Shown: piece by piece, positions 8,431 through 16,728 of the stretch | Layout of the letters: every line of letters starts with the position of its first letter | Numbering within the stretch: the stretch's first letter is position 1 | Assembly (NCBI GenBank): GCA_964469155.1 | Contig: CAYXXU010000029.1 | Span: forward strand, 1-48,886 | Source: CAIWKO01 sp964469155 | GTDB lineage: Bacteria; Bacteroidota; Bacteroidia; Bacteroidales; CAIWKO01 | Length of the DNA: 48,886 nt | Direction of reading: 5' to 3' | Position numbers and translations under genes: made by a program | Notes under the pieces: generated by a model | Databases searched by the model: none | What the model was told of the DNA's origin: nothing | The model's input: the letters and a program-made list of their open reading frames with translations, nothing else

Positions 8431-9891
8431 ATGGGAAATGTATTAAGTGGTTTAAAACCAACAGGATTATGGAAAAATTTCGAAGATATTTGTAGTATAC
8501 CGCATCCTTCGAAACATGAAGAAAAAATTCGTGAACATGTATTGGCGTGGGCAAAGACTCACAATTTACAAACCAAGGTCGATGAGGTAGGAAATGTCAT
8601 CGTTTCCAAACCGGCTACTCCGGGAATGGACGACAGAAAAGGAATTATTCTGCAGGCCCACCTTGATATGGTGCCTCAAAAAAATAACGATACTCCTCAC
8701 GATTTTCTGAAAGATCCGATAAAACCCCGCATTGATGGCGAATGGGTTAAAGCAACCGGAACAACACTGGGCGCTGATAACGGATTGGGAATGGCTGCAG
8801 CTATGGCTGTTCTTGAAGCCACCGATCTGGTACACGGGAATCTGGAAATGTTGCTAACCGTCGACGAAGAAACAGGTATGACCGGTGCCTTCGGGTTAAA
8901 ACCGGGATTATTGAAGGGCGATATTTTGTTGAACCTCGATACCGAAGAGGAAGGCGACCTTTGTGTAGGATGCGCTGGGGGCACCAATGCCAATATGAAA
9001 TTTAACTTTACCCAGGAACCCGTTTCGGGCGATATCGTATCGTACAATTTGGTGGTAAAAGGATTAAAAGGCGGACATTCGGGAGTTGATATTCATCTGG
9101 AAAGAGCAAATTCGAACAAGTTGCTGAACAGAATGCTTTGGTACGGTTATAAAAATCTGGGATTACGCATGGCTTCTATCGATGGCGGCAGTCTTAGAAA
9201 TGCCATTCCAAGAGAATCGTGTGCTGTCATTACTTTGCCAAAAAACAATGCCGATAAATTTCTATCTTACGTTAAAGAATTTACGGCAACGGTAATCAAT
9301 GAGTATAAAAATGTTGAAACTGATATTACTATTTTAGCTGAACCTGTTGCAGCTCCTCAATATTGGATTGATAATGCCACTACCGGTAAATTATTAAATG
9401 CAATTTATGCAACGCCTAATGGCGTAATCCGCGTTAGTCAGGATATGAAAGGCCTGGTGGAAACATCAACCAACCTGGCTATTGTTAAATCGAATAATAA
9501 TGTTATCGACGTATTATGTTTGTTGCGCAGTTCAGTAGATAGCGCCAAGGAAGATCTTGAAAATATGTTTGCCGGGGTTTATGAACTTGCCGGTGCAGAA
9601 TATGTTTTCGACGGAAAGTATCCGGGATGGAAACCCAATATGGATTCCCCTATTTTAAAAGAAATGCTACTTGCCTACGAAAAACAATTTGGCAATAAAC
9701 CTCATATCGGAGCCATTCATGCTGGTTTGGAATGCGGTTTACTGGGCGGTGTTTACAAACACTGGGATATGATCTCTTTCGGACCTACCATCAACTTTCC
9801 TCACTCTCCGGATGAGAAAGCAAACATTCCATCAGTGGAAAAATTTTGGGCATTTTTAACAGAAACCTTGAAGAACGCACCCAAAAAATAA
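8431..9891 (+). CDS. pepD: Aminoacyl-histidine dipeptidase (M20 family)
   Basis: 486 aa, the usual length of PepD. The M20 zinc-binding set is visible: His77 and Asp79 in QAHLDM, Asp116 in LGADNG, the Glu146-Glu147 pair in VDEETG, Asp170 in LNLDTEEEGD, and a late His in the C-terminal AIHAGLECG motif. The lid domain starts about residue 185. The enzyme splits Xaa-His and other dipeptides in the cytoplasm; there is no signal peptide. The start MGNVLSGLKP aligns with the usual family N-terminus. A strong hairpin terminator follows 20 bp after the stop. The gene is monocistronic and is divergent from the ECF sigma factor gene. Confidence 0.93.
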   Translation: MGNVLSGLKPTGLWKNFEDICSIPHPSKHEEKIREHVLAWAKTHNLQTKVDEVGNVIVSKPATPGMDDRKGIILQAHLDMVPQKNNDTPHDFLKDPIKPRIDGEWVKATGTTLGADNGLGMAAAMAVLEATDLVHGNLEMLLTVDEETGMTGAFGLKPGLLKGDILLNLDTEEEGDLCVGCAGGTNANMKFNFTQEPVSGDIVSYNLVVKGLKGGHSGVDIHLERANSNKLLNRMLWYGYKNLGLRMASIDGGSLRNAIPRESCAVITLPKNNADKFLSYVKEFTATVINEYKNVETDITILAEPVAAPQYWIDNATTGKLLNAIYATPNGVIRVSQDMKGLVETSTNLAIVKSNNNVIDVLCLLRSSVDSAKEDLENMFAGVYELAGAEYVFDGKYPGWKPNMDSPILKEMLLAYEKQFGNKPHIGAIHAGLECGLLGGVYKHWDMISFGPTINFPHSPDEKANIPSVEKFWAFLTETLKNAPKK

Positions 9892-9904
9892 TACTTACAT
9901 TTTA

Positions 9905-9937
9905 ATAAAAAAGCCCGGTGATTGCCGGGCTTTTTTA
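9905..9937. terminator. Bidirectional intrinsic terminator
   Basis: AGCCCGG-tgattg-CCGGGCT with an A run on the left and a T run on the right. It serves both the dipeptidase gene on the plus strand and the small lipoprotein gene on the minus strand, whose stop codon abuts it. Confidence 0.9.
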
Positions 9938-10075
9938 TTAATGTGCCAATCCGCGTCTGACATCATTATTGTGATACGACATGCCGCTACAGCCCCTTCG
10001 GGTACTGCATGAAGTGAACAGTAATACGGAAATCAAAACAAGCAGCAAAAAAAATTTCAGAAATTTTGGTCTCAT
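9938..10075 (-). CDS. Small lipoprotein, 45 aa
   Basis: A short ORF reading MRPKFLKFFLLLVLIS, then VLLFTSC, with a typical lipoprotein signal peptide: two Lys, a hydrophobic core and the lipobox LFTSC, so the mature protein would begin at Cys23 after lipidation. The mature part is only about 23 residues and basic (STRRGC, SGMSYHNNDVRRGLAH). Tiny lipoproteins with a second Cys soon after the lipid Cys are common in Bacteroidota and have no known role. The stop codon sits right against a bidirectional terminator, which supports that it is a real gene. The gene lies between pepD and the subtilase. Confidence 0.7.
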   Translation of the reverse strand: MRPKFLKFFLLLVLISVLLFTSCSTRRGCSGMSYHNNDVRRGLAH

Positions 10076-10111
10076 ACATTAAGTTTATTAGGCAACGAAA
10101 AAAATACAGTT

Positions 10112-12946
10112 TTATTGTGCAACGCACATTTTCTTTTTGATGGAAAATGTTTCTGAAGTCAGAGAATAAATATAAACGCCTGAAGACAATGTCTTTGAAA
10201 TGTCGAATGAGTGTAATCCCTTATCAAGTTTTCCCTGATAAACAATTTCTTTGGTATTGCCTCTGATATCAGAATAGGATAGCTCAACATTCAATTCTTT
10301 ATTGAGATAAAAGGAAATGGTGGTTTTATGGGTGAAAGGATTGGGTTCGTTCTGAAATAATACAATATCATCACCGGAACTACCGGATGCTTCTGTGATG
10401 CCAGTCTGGAAATAACTTTGCATGGCCTGAGCTACACTGTTCTGCAGGTCGTTAATATGGTCGCCTGCCAGCACCACAAATGCCAGCAATATTGAATCGT
10501 TAGGGGCCAAAGTATATGGACCGGAACTTTCCATCTGCGAAACATCATTTCCAGTGGCAAACATGCCGGCATCGTAGCGGTTTGTTTTTAGGGAACTGTA
10601 TTTTTCACTGGCTGTGAATCCAGAGGTAATTTTTATACTTCCGTTGGCCCCATCATTATCAAAACCATAATGAAACAAAGGGCCGGGTGTAATAAGCGAA
10701 ATTCCGGTATAAGAACCACCTTCCACAGAAAAGCAGTAGCCCAAACGGTTTGTTGCATCAAATCCTATGCGGTTCTTAAATGAATTCCCGATATCCCAAT
10801 CCAAATATAAACCGGCATATACATTATTGATAATCGAACTGTTCTTGTTAATTATTGTATATTGAATAATGACGTACTTGTCTTTGGGTGCAGTTGCCCA
10901 TGCAAATGCATGTTGCTTAACAAGAATATTCAACTTGGTATTCATGGCAAGAGAATCATTAAATATACCACTGGCTTCAAAGTCGGCAATGGTGGGTGAA
11001 TTTATCTTCTTAAGATTCTTCAAGGAGAAAAAGTCATGATCGAAACCCCCTGTTGCCCCATACAGAGCATCAGAAACCTGGGTATATGATTTGCCAACAA
11101 TAAATCCTCCGGAATACAGCAGGGTTTCACTATTATCATATCTGAATCCTAATCCCTGCAAACAATTCCCTTCGTTGTATCCGATCATACCCGTACTATT
11201 GAGGGTAGTGGCTATCCGGTTGGTGTCGATGTTGAGAAAGTTGATGTTGACAACAAAGTAAAAATACTGGACAGCCCGGTAATTGATATCTGTAAAGGTA
11301 AGTTTAAAAATAAGTTCTTCGTTGGTAGCAATGGAGGGTTTCAGATAAACCGAAAAGGGATCGGAGTTGTTATTGATGGTCGAAAGGGTATTGATAACCC
11401 CCAAACTGGTAACCGAATCTATCATAACGGTATTCGCCGAAAGGCATGATAAGGTTGCTTTCAGACCGGTTGTGGAGGGCGCAAGATAATTGATAAAACT
11501 TCCTTTAATGATTAAGGTGTCGTTTTTTGTAAACGAGCCATCGTTGTTTTGGTCAGTAATGGAGTGATTTGAAAAAACTATGGAAGGACAAACGGAATCG
11601 TTCATGGCATTGAAGATATTAACCCTTCCTGATCCTAAAAGGTCTTTGTAAGGCAGATTCAAGCTTCCGGTGTCGATTATTTCAGCCGAAACTTTAAGTT
11701 TTTCTCCGATTTGTAATCCTGTAAGGTTGGGATATTTGCTTTTCAGCAATGCAGCACAGCCCGAAACAATGGGAGAGGCAAATGAAGTTCCGCTCGAACC
11801 TCCATAGGTGCCTCCATCATAAGTGGACCATACATTTTCGCCCGGAGCAGCAATATCAACAAAATATCCGAAACTCGAACCGCTCCATTTATTATCGGTG
11901 CTGGTGCTGGCAGCAACACTCATCACATAATTATACGAAGCGGGATAAAACGGCTGCATGTTATTACTGTTGCCACAGGCAGCAACCACCAGTGCTCCGC
12001 AGTTTATGGCAGCATAATCAACCACGTCCTGGCCAAAAGGACCCGTATTAAAAGTATTACCCCACGAGCAATTAATTATGGAGCAACCATGCTCAACGGC
12101 ATAAACGATTCCTTCGAATGTTTTTGTCCCCTGATTGTTCGAATCGGCAATCTTTACAGGAAGAAATTTACACAAAAATCCGGTTCCCGATAATCCTATA
12201 TTATTGTCAGTTTTTGCTGACGACATGCCGCAAACAAAAGCACCATGAGTAATAATACCCTGCGGATTGTTGTCGTTATCGCCTAAATCCCAGCCTCGGT
12301 AATTATCAGAATAACCATCGTTATCGTCGTCGAACCCGTTGATGGGGTCAAGATAATTGTACTTTATATTATTCACCAGATCGGGATGATCGATATCGGT
12401 TCCCCAATCGCAGATGGCAATTACTGTGTTGGTATCGCCTTTGTAAAGATCCCAGGCTTTATACGCCTTTATCAGCGATAAATGGTACTGGTTAAAATTC
12501 AATGGGTCGGACGGTATATAATCAAGCGGTTTTTGAATGTAATGAGGTTGGGCGTATTCAACTGTACCTGTTGTTAGTATAAGGTTTACGGCCGATTCAA
12601 TTTTACTATCAGCCTGGTATGTGAGTTCGTAGATGAGGGTGAGATCAGCGTAGGTCTGGCCCAGTTCGTTACGCTGTTTGCCGGGGGCTTTCAGTGTCGG
12701 AAATTTCTTTTGAAGAGTGATTACACCCAGTTGTGCAAAAACCTGTTGCAATTTGGGTATGTCAACAGATGTTTCAGTACATTGAGCCCTGAAATCGGGT
12801 TTTACTTTCAGGATGACGGTGTTTTTGATATAATCGCTTTCGTTGGCCAATGGGGGCAGTTCGAAATACTTGCTGTTCTGGCCTAAAACAATGGATTGAC
12901 ATCCGATTATCAATATCAGCAGAACGGTTTTAATGAGGTGAATCAT
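10112..12946 (-). CDS. Subtilisin-like serine protease (S8) with T9SS type A sorting domain
   Basis: 944 aa. Signal peptide about residues 1-22 (hydrophobic LLILIIGC... ending LGQ). A propeptide-like region follows to about 150. The S8 catalytic triad is Asp180 (IAICDWGTDIDHPDL), His234 (IITHGAFVCG) and Ser388 (GGSSGTSFASPIVSG), with the oxyanion Asn326 in AACGNSN. Asp-rich calcium-type loops occur near 205-227 (DDDNDG, GDNDNN). Residues 430-860 are beta-rich modules of unknown role. The last about 80 residues are a type A sorting domain (NEPNPFTHKTTISFYL ... GLHSFDISK ... SSGVYIYSL ... KKKMCVAQ). Expected to be secreted through the T9SS and to digest extracellular protein. Confidence 0.93.
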   Translation of the reverse strand: MIHLIKTVLLILIIGCQSIVLGQNSKYFELPPLANESDYIKNTVILKVKPDFRAQCTETSVDIPKLQQVFAQLGVITLQKKFPTLKAPGKQRNELGQTYADLTLIYELTYQADSKIESAVNLILTTGTVEYAQPHYIQKPLDYIPSDPLNFNQYHLSLIKAYKAWDLYKGDTNTVIAICDWGTDIDHPDLVNNIKYNYLDPINGFDDDNDGYSDNYRGWDLGDNDNNPQGIITHGAFVCGMSSAKTDNNIGLSGTGFLCKFLPVKIADSNNQGTKTFEGIVYAVEHGCSIINCSWGNTFNTGPFGQDVVDYAAINCGALVVAACGNSNNMQPFYPASYNYVMSVAASTSTDNKWSGSSFGYFVDIAAPGENVWSTYDGGTYGGSSGTSFASPIVSGCAALLKSKYPNLTGLQIGEKLKVSAEIIDTGSLNLPYKDLLGSGRVNIFNAMNDSVCPSIVFSNHSITDQNNDGSFTKNDTLIIKGSFINYLAPSTTGLKATLSCLSANTVMIDSVTSLGVINTLSTINNNSDPFSVYLKPSIATNEELIFKLTFTDINYRAVQYFYFVVNINFLNIDTNRIATTLNSTGMIGYNEGNCLQGLGFRYDNSETLLYSGGFIVGKSYTQVSDALYGATGGFDHDFFSLKNLKKINSPTIADFEASGIFNDSLAMNTKLNILVKQHAFAWATAPKDKYVIIQYTIINKNSSIINNVYAGLYLDWDIGNSFKNRIGFDATNRLGYCFSVEGGSYTGISLITPGPLFHYGFDNDGANGSIKITSGFTASEKYSSLKTNRYDAGMFATGNDVSQMESSGPYTLAPNDSILLAFVVLAGDHINDLQNSVAQAMQSYFQTGITEASGSSGDDIVLFQNEPNPFTHKTTISFYLNKELNVELSYSDIRGNTKEIVYQGKLDKGLHSFDISKTLSSGVYIYSLTSETFSIKKKMCVAQ

Positions 12947-13000
12947 GCGGGTATATATACTTAGATGTAAAATTAATCAAAAAAAAACAAAGTTTCGAAA

Positions 13001-13447
13001 TTAAAGAAAAATATATTCCGGAACATTATCTAAGAACCGGTAATGGTTATTCTCAAAGTCAATGCTGCAGCAAAAATGCTGTAACCCATTAGATACCATC
13101 AGGTATTTCACTTTCAGGGGAATATTATAGCGGGCTATCTGGTCGAAAACGGCCTGGGTTATGGAAACTTCGGGTTTTTTGAATTCGATTATCATCAGTG
13201 GGGTGCCCGAATTGTTATAAACCACAGCATCGCAGCGTTTTTTCATACGGTTCACCTGCAGGGTTTGTTCTATCAAAATAAGCGATTGGGGATATTTTTT
13301 TTCGCTGACCAGGTATTTCAAAAAGTTTTGTCTTACCCACTCTTCGGGCGTAAGTGCCACGTATTTTTTTCTGATAAAATCAAATATCTTTGCCGGAGTT
13401 CCCTGGCGAATTGTAAATTCGTATTGCGGAAGATTGAGTGAAAGCAT
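13001..13447 (-). CDS. Stand-alone HsdR N-terminal type nuclease domain protein
   Basis: 148 aa, corresponding to the N-terminal domain of type I restriction R subunits and nothing more. The PD-(D/E)xK core is visible: Asp in RCDAVVYNNSG, then the IIEFKKP strand with Glu and Lys, followed by a Q-x(3)-Y-like helix motif (DQIARYN). No helicase, M or S subunit is near, so this is not a restriction system. Lone copies next to housekeeping genes are common in Bacteroidota and their role is not established. It is transcribed divergently from the AMP nucleosidase gene, with 51 bp between the two starts. Confidence 0.8.
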   Translation of the reverse strand: MLSLNLPQYEFTIRQGTPAKIFDFIRKKYVALTPEEWVRQNFLKYLVSEKKYPQSLILIEQTLQVNRMKKRCDAVVYNNSGTPLMIIEFKKPEVSITQAVFDQIARYNIPLKVKYLMVSNGLQHFCCSIDFENNHYRFLDNVPEYIFL

Positions 13448-13459
13448 AGGATATTTTAC

Positions 13460-13467
13460 TATTTTTG
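13460..13467 (+). promoter_or_regulatory. -7 element TATTTTTG upstream of AMP nucleosidase
   Basis: TATTTTTG matches TAnnTTTG and lies 32 bp before the start codon at 13499. The -33 half is weak (TTG at 13434-13436, spacing too long). Confidence 0.45.
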
Positions 13468-13498
13468 CTTTAAAATTACATAAAAAACAAGTCGAAGC

Positions 13499-14278
13499 AT
13501 GAAAACCAAGCGCGAAATAATAGAGAACTGGCTTCCCCGCTATACGGGCACTGAATTAAAAGATTTTGGAGAATATATTTTACTGACCAATTTCAGCTAT
13601 TACCTCGAATTGTTTTCAAAAATGAACAATGTTCCTATTATGGGAGCCAATAAGGCCATGCCCAGCGCCACTTTCGAAGATATTACCATAATTAACTTTG
13701 GAATGGGCAGCGCCAATGCCGCCACCGTTATGGATCTGCTGGGGGCTATTCAGCCTAAGGCCTGTTTGTTTCTGGGTAAATGCGGTGGACTAAAGCGTAA
13801 GAACAAACTTGGTGACCTTATTCTGCCTATTGCTGCCCTGAGGGGCGAAGGTACCTCAAACGATTATTTCCCGCCGGAAGTGCCCGCCCTGCCGGCATTT
13901 AACCTGCAGAAAGCTATTTCGACCACCATTCGCGACCTGGGGTTCGATTATTGGACCGGAACGGTTTATACTACCAACCGCAGGGTTTGGGAACATGATA
14001 ATGATTTCAAGAAATATCTGCGCAAGGTTCGTGCTATGGCCATTGATATGGAAACGGCCACGCTTTTTATTGTGGGTTTTGCCAATCATATACCCACAGG
14101 GGCCCTGCTGCTGGTGTCTGACCAGCCTATGATTTCATCAGGTGTGAAGACCGATAAAAGCGATAAAAAAGTAACCGAACAATATCTCGAGTCGCATCTT
14201 ACCATTGGGATTGAATCGCTGAAACAGTTGATAAATAACGGGCTTACCGTAAAACACCTTTATTTCGACTACAACTGA
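13499..14278 (+). CDS. amn: AMP nucleosidase (short form)
   Basis: 259 aa. Contains the phosphorylase-fold nucleosidase features: a glycine-rich FGMGSANAAT stretch, CLFLGKCGGLK, LPIAALRGEGTSNDYFPPE, and the AIDMETATLF segment that holds the catalytic/ribose-binding acidic residues. It resembles the catalytic half of Amn and lacks the long N-terminal regulatory domain of the E. coli enzyme (484 aa), as is usual in Bacteroidota. It hydrolyses AMP to adenine and ribose 5-phosphate in the cytoplasm. It is 4 bp from holA, so the two are probably co-transcribed. Confidence 0.88.
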   Translation: MKTKREIIENWLPRYTGTELKDFGEYILLTNFSYYLELFSKMNNVPIMGANKAMPSATFEDITIINFGMGSANAATVMDLLGAIQPKACLFLGKCGGLKRKNKLGDLILPIAALRGEGTSNDYFPPEVPALPAFNLQKAISTTIRDLGFDYWTGTVYTTNRRVWEHDNDFKKYLRKVRAMAIDMETATLFIVGFANHIPTGALLLVSDQPMISSGVKTDKSDKKVTEQYLESHLTIGIESLKQLINNGLTVKHLYFDYN

Positions 14279-14282
14279 TCGT

Positions 14283-15284
14283 ATGCAATCGTTCGATGAT
14301 ATTTTAAACGATCTTAAAAAAAAGATTTATCGCCCGGTGTATTTTCTTTCGGGCGAAGAGCCTTATTATATCGACCGGATAAGCGATTATATTGAGGAAA
14401 ATGTGCTGGGGCCCGACGAAAAGGAATTCAACCTGACGGTATTCTATGGCCGCGATACCGATGTGGAAGGCATTGTGAGCAATTGCAAACGATTTCCGAT
14501 GATGGCCAACTATTCGGTGGTGATCATTAAGGAAGCACAGGATATCAAGAAAATTGAGGAACTCGAAAATTATATTTCAAATCCGCTTGATTCGACCATT
14601 CTGGTGGTTTGCTATAAATATTCGAAGGTTGATAAACGCAAAACATTTGCGAAAATACTGGAAAAGAAAGCGGTTTTCTTCGAATCGCCCAAAATATACG
14701 ACAACCAGGTGCAGGCCTGGATCACCACGTATCTGAAATCGAAAGGATATCTGATAGGACAGAAGGCCTCGTTTTTGATGGCCGAATTCCTTGGAACCGA
14801 TCTGAGTAAGATAGTGAACGAGGTGAGCAAGATCATCATCAATATTCCGGCCGGAGCCGAGATAACCCCCGAACACATCGAACTGAACATTGGCATCAGC
14901 AAGGATTATAATGTGTTTGAACTGCAGAAGGCGCTGGGAACCAAAAATGTTTTTAAGGCCAACCAGATCATCCGCTATTTCGCCCAGAACGAAAAAGAAA
15001 ACCCTATGGTGAAGACCTTGCCGATATTATATAATTTTTTTTCGAAAGTATTAATGTATCAGAATATTGCCGACAAATCGCCCAACAATCTGGCCTCAGC
15101 GCTATCGGTGAACCGCATGTTTCTGGACGATTATACTACCGCTGCCCGCAATTATCCGCCCGCCAAACTTGAACAGGTTTTCCATCTGCTTCACGAATAC
15201 GACCTGCGCACCAAAGGGGTGGAAAGTAATGCTATTCCTGATGGCGAGCTGATGAAAGAAATGGTGTATAGAATATTGCACTGA
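14283..15284 (+). CDS. holA: DNA polymerase III subunit delta
   Basis: 333 aa, the expected size for HolA. It has the clamp-loader layout: an N-terminal P-loop-like domain without a working Walker motif (RPVYFLSGEEPYYIDRISDY), the FPMMANYSVVIIKEAQ stretch, STILVVCYKYSKVDKRKTF, then the helical lid and collar (ISKDYNVFELQKALG, LPILYNFFSKVLMYQ). Delta opens the beta sliding clamp within the clamp loader. It follows amn by 4 bp. The 123-bp gap after it holds no gene. Confidence 0.92.
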   Translation: MQSFDDILNDLKKKIYRPVYFLSGEEPYYIDRISDYIEENVLGPDEKEFNLTVFYGRDTDVEGIVSNCKRFPMMANYSVVIIKEAQDIKKIEELENYISNPLDSTILVVCYKYSKVDKRKTFAKILEKKAVFFESPKIYDNQVQAWITTYLKSKGYLIGQKASFLMAEFLGTDLSKIVNEVSKIIINIPAGAEITPEHIELNIGISKDYNVFELQKALGTKNVFKANQIIRYFAQNEKENPMVKTLPILYNFFSKVLMYQNIADKSPNNLASALSVNRMFLDDYTTAARNYPPAKLEQVFHLLHEYDLRTKGVESNAIPDGELMKEMVYRILH

Positions 15285-15407
15285 TAGGGTGTAATTGAAA
15301 ACAAACCCTTTGTAATTGCAATGCGGAAAATTGTGAATTTACGATTTTGGGTTTAATTATTTTGTTTTCATTCTATAGTTGCTTAAATTTGTAAAAAAAA
15401 CAAATCA

Positions 15408-15713
15408 ATGCCAAAAATTTTCGAATACTTAGGAATTTTGATATTTTTTTATTCCAACGAACATGAACCTATTCATGTTCATGGAAAATACGGTGGAGAC
15501 GAGAGCAAGGCGGAGTTTTATATAGTTAATGGCAAAATTGTTGAAATAAAAATTAAAGCAATAAAGGGGCTACATCCACTGACTGATGGTAAACTTAAAG
15601 ATTTTGAAGAATTTCTGGAAAAATATGCAGATAAAATTGTGCAAAAATGGATCGATTATTTTGTTTATCATAAAGACATTGAATTCGAAAAAATTAATAC
15701 CCGTATCAAATGA
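15408..15713 (+). CDS. DUF4160 domain protein
   Basis: 101 aa. Matches the DUF4160 pattern: MPKIFEYLGILIFFYSNEHEP followed by IHVHGKYGGDESKAEF, then the LHPL and KIVQKWIDYF segments; the PIHVH motif is the family hallmark. Members are small, uncharacterised proteins nearly always paired with DUF2442, as here, where the next gene overlaps by 4 bp. The pairing and sporadic distribution resemble toxin-antitoxin modules, but activity is not established. A mobile accessory origin is likely, given the nearby TA remnant. Confidence 0.85.
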   Translation: MPKIFEYLGILIFFYSNEHEPIHVHGKYGGDESKAEFYIVNGKIVEIKIKAIKGLHPLTDGKLKDFEEFLEKYADKIVQKWIDYFVYHKDIEFEKINTRIK

Positions 15714-15988
15714 AAATAACAGAAGAGAAGAATGATTTTCAGGTTGAGTTGATAGAAATAAAATCTGCAAAGTACATCGGTGATTTTGCCATCAGGATTT
15801 TATTTAATGATGGTTTAAGTCGTTTGGTAGATTTTAAGCCGTTTTTGGAATCATCCTTACATCCATCCATTCGAAAATATATGGATGAAGCTCTCTTTAA
15901 ACAGTTTGAAATCGTTGACGGCAACCTGAATTGGAATGATTATGATATGATTTTTCCGGTAAACGATTTGTATCAGGGAGAAATATAG
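15710..15988 (+). CDS. DUF2442 domain protein
   Basis: 92 aa. The segment YIGDFAIRILFNDGLSRLVD, then FKPFLESSLHPSIRKYMDEALFKQFEIVDGNLNW is characteristic of DUF2442 (FxDG...vDf....l.p...l.d...F......g.i.W). It overlaps the DUF4160 gene by 4 bp. Function is unknown; DUF2442 has been proposed as the DNA-binding or antitoxin-like half of the pair, which is inference. Its N-terminal 25 residues are an extra extension relative to short members. Confidence 0.85.
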   Translation: MKITEEKNDFQVELIEIKSAKYIGDFAIRILFNDGLSRLVDFKPFLESSLHPSIRKYMDEALFKQFEIVDGNLNWNDYDMIFPVNDLYQGEI

Positions 15989-16093
15989 CACGACTTTTTA
16001 GTAAATCCTTACACCCTTCTGACTTCATTATTCCCTGCCTGTTACGAAGCAGGCCTGTTCGAAATCCGATATTTCTTCTTTTGAAAAAGAAGA

Positions 16094-16424
16094 TCAATCT
16101 TTAATATTTCTGAGAGTTCTAATTTTTGATGGCTTACGCGAGGAATGGATAATTCCTAATATCGTAATTTCCGATTTTTTTATTTTAAAAATGATCAGCC
16201 AGCTTTGACAAACTGCCTGCCGGTATTTTTTTGTTTTTGTGCTGATTTCATTGCATTCTTTGAATGCATATGGATTTTTTTCAATATGCCTGAACGTTTC
16301 AAAAAACTTGTCGCCCACCCTGATGGCATTTGACGGCTGATGATTTATAAATGCGATTTAACCGGTAATTTCGTCAATGTTTTTAATAGCATTGAGCGAA
16401 ATTTTTACTTTGAAATTCTTTTCA
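16094..16424 (-). pseudogene. ParE/RelE-family toxin, broken by an in-frame stop and lost start
   Basis: The 3' part (from GTG at 16318) encodes a clear ParE C-terminus: GDKFFETFRHIEKNPYAF, YRQAVCQSWLIIFKIKK, ILGIIHSSRKPSKI. Upstream in the same frame the family's N-terminus is readable (KNFKVKISLNAIKNIDEITG, then TAA at 16358-16360, then IAFINHQPSNAIRV). The stop sits where family members usually have Tyr, and no ATG, GTG or TTG precedes KNFKVKIS in frame. The remnant abuts the antitoxin gene, as in intact ParDE modules. Translation from the internal GTG would give a 74-aa fragment without the first helical hairpin, probably inactive. Confidence 0.75.
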
Positions 16425-16652
16425 GTTGTTGTTTTTTTGCTCCCATTTCAATTCTGCATCCGGTAATGAAACTGTTGGCATTTCTTCGGAATTTTTTACC
16501 CATTGTTTAAAATTCTTAACACTCATGAGGGGTCCGTCAACAACAGGCGAATCTGTTTCATCAGGTAAAATCCGAATGATTTTACTGCTTTCAAGATATC
16601 GCAGCAGTTTCAGGGCATCATTATTTTTTATTTCGACAGATACTATCCTCAT
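16422..16652 (-). CDS. Antitoxin-like protein of the ParE remnant
   Basis: 76 aa: MRIVSVEIKNNDALKLLRYL, ESSKIIRILPDETD, then a charged, probably disordered C-terminal tail ending EQKNNN. This layout (short N-terminal strand/helix DNA-binding part and flexible toxin-binding tail) fits small Bacteroidota antitoxins placed immediately before parE. The stop overlaps the start region of the toxin remnant. The reading frame is intact although its toxin is broken. Confidence 0.6.
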   Translation of the reverse strand: MRIVSVEIKNNDALKLLRYLESSKIIRILPDETDSPVVDGPLMSVKNFKQWVKNSEEMPTVSLPDAELKWEQKNNN

Positions 16653-16728
16653 ATAACAATTTAATTCAACAGGTTAATCCAAGCAAATTTACGCAGAAAA
16701 AATTAAAACTCCCCGGGAAAATATTCTT

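Noticed and set aside
13001..13447. Remnant of a type I restriction system
   Set aside because: The domain is complete with intact catalytic residues, and no fragments of HsdR helicase, HsdM or HsdS are nearby.
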